The notes beneath the pieces were generated by a model. It was not told the DNA's origin, made no database searches, and saw only the letters and a list, made by a program, of their open reading frames with translations. Source: Hydrogenophaga sp. (lineage in GTDB: Bacteria; Pseudomonadota; Gammaproteobacteria; Burkholderiales; Burkholderiaceae_C). From it: 64,000 nt of DNA. The DNA is taken from contig NZ_JAUCZF010000001.1 in the NCBI RefSeq assembly GCF_030373245.1, positions 310,001 through 374,000 on the forward strand, written 5' to 3'. Shown one piece after another: positions 63,374 to 64,000 of the stretch. The position numbers were made by a program, and so were the translations under genes. Each line of letters opens with the position of its first letter. Positions within the stretch are counted from its first letter, which is position 1.

Positions 63374-63403
63374 CTGCGGCCGGCTTCAACCAGCGGGCCG
63401 CAG
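63374..63403. terminator. Inverted repeat at the convergent end of haloperoxidase and PACE genes
   Basis: CTGCGGCC (63374-63381) and GGCCGCAG (63396-63403) make an 8-bp stem with a 14-base loop between two convergent genes. No T-run on either strand, so termination is only likely. Confidence 0.35.
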
Positions 63404-63835
63404 GGTCGACTGGGGCAAGCCGAACACGCGGTCAAAGCACCAGGTGAACACGACCGTGTAGACGAGGAAAAAGAGCAGGATGCCCAGGTCGGCCACCAGC
63501 GCCTGCCACAGCGTGATGTCCAGCCAGAGCGCCATCACCGGCACCAGAATGAGCGCCAGACCGCCTTCGAACCCCAGGCCATGGGCGGCGCGCCGCTTCC
63601 ACGAACGCCCCGATAGGGCCTGAGTCGCCTCCCAGCGCTCAAAGGCTGCGTTGAACACGTAGTTCCACCCCAGGGCAATGGTCGACATCAGCAGCGTGAG
63701 CGCGGCGGTGGACCAGGGGGAACGAGCGAAAAGCCACGACAGCATAGGCGCCACGAAGGCCAGCGCGAAGGCTTCGTACAAGACCGCCTGCACCACGCGG
63801 CGGGCTCTGGGGGAAAGGTTCAAGGTGAGTGGCAC
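63386..63835 (-). CDS. PACE-family (AceI-like) membrane exporter
   Basis: A 149-residue membrane protein with four helices in two pairs (RRVVQAVLYEAFALAFVAPML, LMSTIALGWNYVFNAAFERWE, GLGFEGGLALILVPVMALWLDIT, LLFFLVYTVVFTWCFDRVF). Each pair carries the family's bacterial transmembrane pair (BTP) motif, including the proton-coupling Glu (YEAFAL) and W-N-x3-N. PACE proteins export chlorhexidine and polyamine-like compounds. GTG 63835 gives the usual length; TTG 63823 and upstream ATGs (63904, 63988) are alternatives. Confidence 0.83.
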   Translation of the reverse strand: MPLTLNLSPRARRVVQAVLYEAFALAFVAPMLSWLFARSPWSTAALTLLMSTIALGWNYVFNAAFERWEATQALSGRSWKRRAAHGLGFEGGLALILVPVMALWLDITLWQALVADLGILLFFLVYTVVFTWCFDRVFGLPQSTLRPAG

Positions 63836-63953
63836 CCCTCGATGGTAACGAGCCAGCGGCGCACGGGTGAGGGGCGGGGACACCCTCGCGTCACACTCGG
63901 CCATGCCAGGCTGGGTAACATCCTCGTTTACCCAAACAAGAGGAGACCTCACC

Positions 63954-64000
63954 ATGTTCAGCACCGCCATCGCAGGCAGCCTGCCCAAGCCATCGTGGCT
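63954..64000 (+). CDS. MetE-like (cobalamin-independent methionine synthase family) protein, start only
   Basis: Only the first 15 codons are in the window: MFSTAIAGSLPKPSW, typical of the short MetE C-terminal-like proteins (COG0620), after a good AGAGGAG ribosome site. These move methyl groups to homocysteine or other thiols, or act in related corrinoid-free reactions. Everything beyond the start lies outside. Confidence 0.55.
   Translation, partial: MFSTAIAGSLPKPSW

Overview
The window is high-GC DNA packed with short-spaced operons. Gene content (ynjBCD transporter, bufferin cluster, selenoneine and ergothioneine genes, EcfG-like promoters) and a proline/arginine-coding intergenic repeat point to a betaproteobacterium of the Burkholderiales, most likely Comamonadaceae (Hydrogenophaga/Variovorax-like). 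This placement is inferred from gene content and style, not from a marker gene. I see no rRNA, tRNA, CRISPR array, transposase or phage gene.

Layout. 0-4.1 kb: an ECF sigma factor with a zinc-finger anti-sigma, a TlpA-like thioredoxin, and a complete bufferin cluster (BufA1 precursor, BufB MNIO enzyme, BufC partner, DoxX). 4.1-8.3 kb: a YnjB-C-D ABC importer and YnjF-like CDP-alcohol phosphotransferase, starting 39 bases after DoxX. 8.3-10 kb: an LprI-like protein and a lower-GC patch with a GIY-YIG gene. 10-18.2 kb: SMP-30-like hydrolase, RluE, a MATE exporter, a P2-type ATPase, and a glycosyltransferase/nucleotidyltransferase fusion with a kinase-like gene. 18.2-28.8 kb: a TVP38-reductase fusion with DUF547 and DUF3047 partners, GNAT, a SelD-associated oxidoreductase coupled to ChrA, a DUF4399 protein, haloacid dehalogenase, a methyltransferase and phospholipase A.

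28.9-39.4 kb is the most coherent block. It holds senB and senA (selenoneine synthesis) in head-to-head orientation, a decayed selD/senC remnant beyond senB, egtD, a four-gene ABC importer of the putative selenate branch of the PhnD family, a small multidrug-resistance transporter, a SAM methyltransferase and egtB. Together these can import an oxyanion of selenium, make trimethylhistidine, and install sulfur or selenium on it. The selenophosphate donor gene next to senB is dead, so a selenophosphate synthetase elsewhere in the genome would be needed.

40-53 kb carries an envelope/stress set. An ECF sigma/anti-sigma pair at 49.2 kb sits among five near-identical promoter copies (GGAATA, then GTTnTCa after a fixed spacing) in front of the sigma gene itself, a Ser/Asn-repeat secreted protein, an alpha/beta hydrolase, a lipoprotein and an uncharacterised protein. 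This looks like a local autoregulated regulon. Between these lie an S8 protease with a 27-Asp tract, an overlapping secreted protein of unknown function, and an ABC protein with degraded ATPase motifs.

53-64 kb: a frameshifted Spy/CpxP-like gene, patatin-like lipoprotein, a second YHS protein, ATP-grasp protein, PQQ-type sugar dehydrogenase, NnrU-like protein, an aldehyde dehydrogenase with an unusual active site, SGNH hydrolase, vanadium haloperoxidase, a PACE-type exporter and the start of a MetE-like gene.
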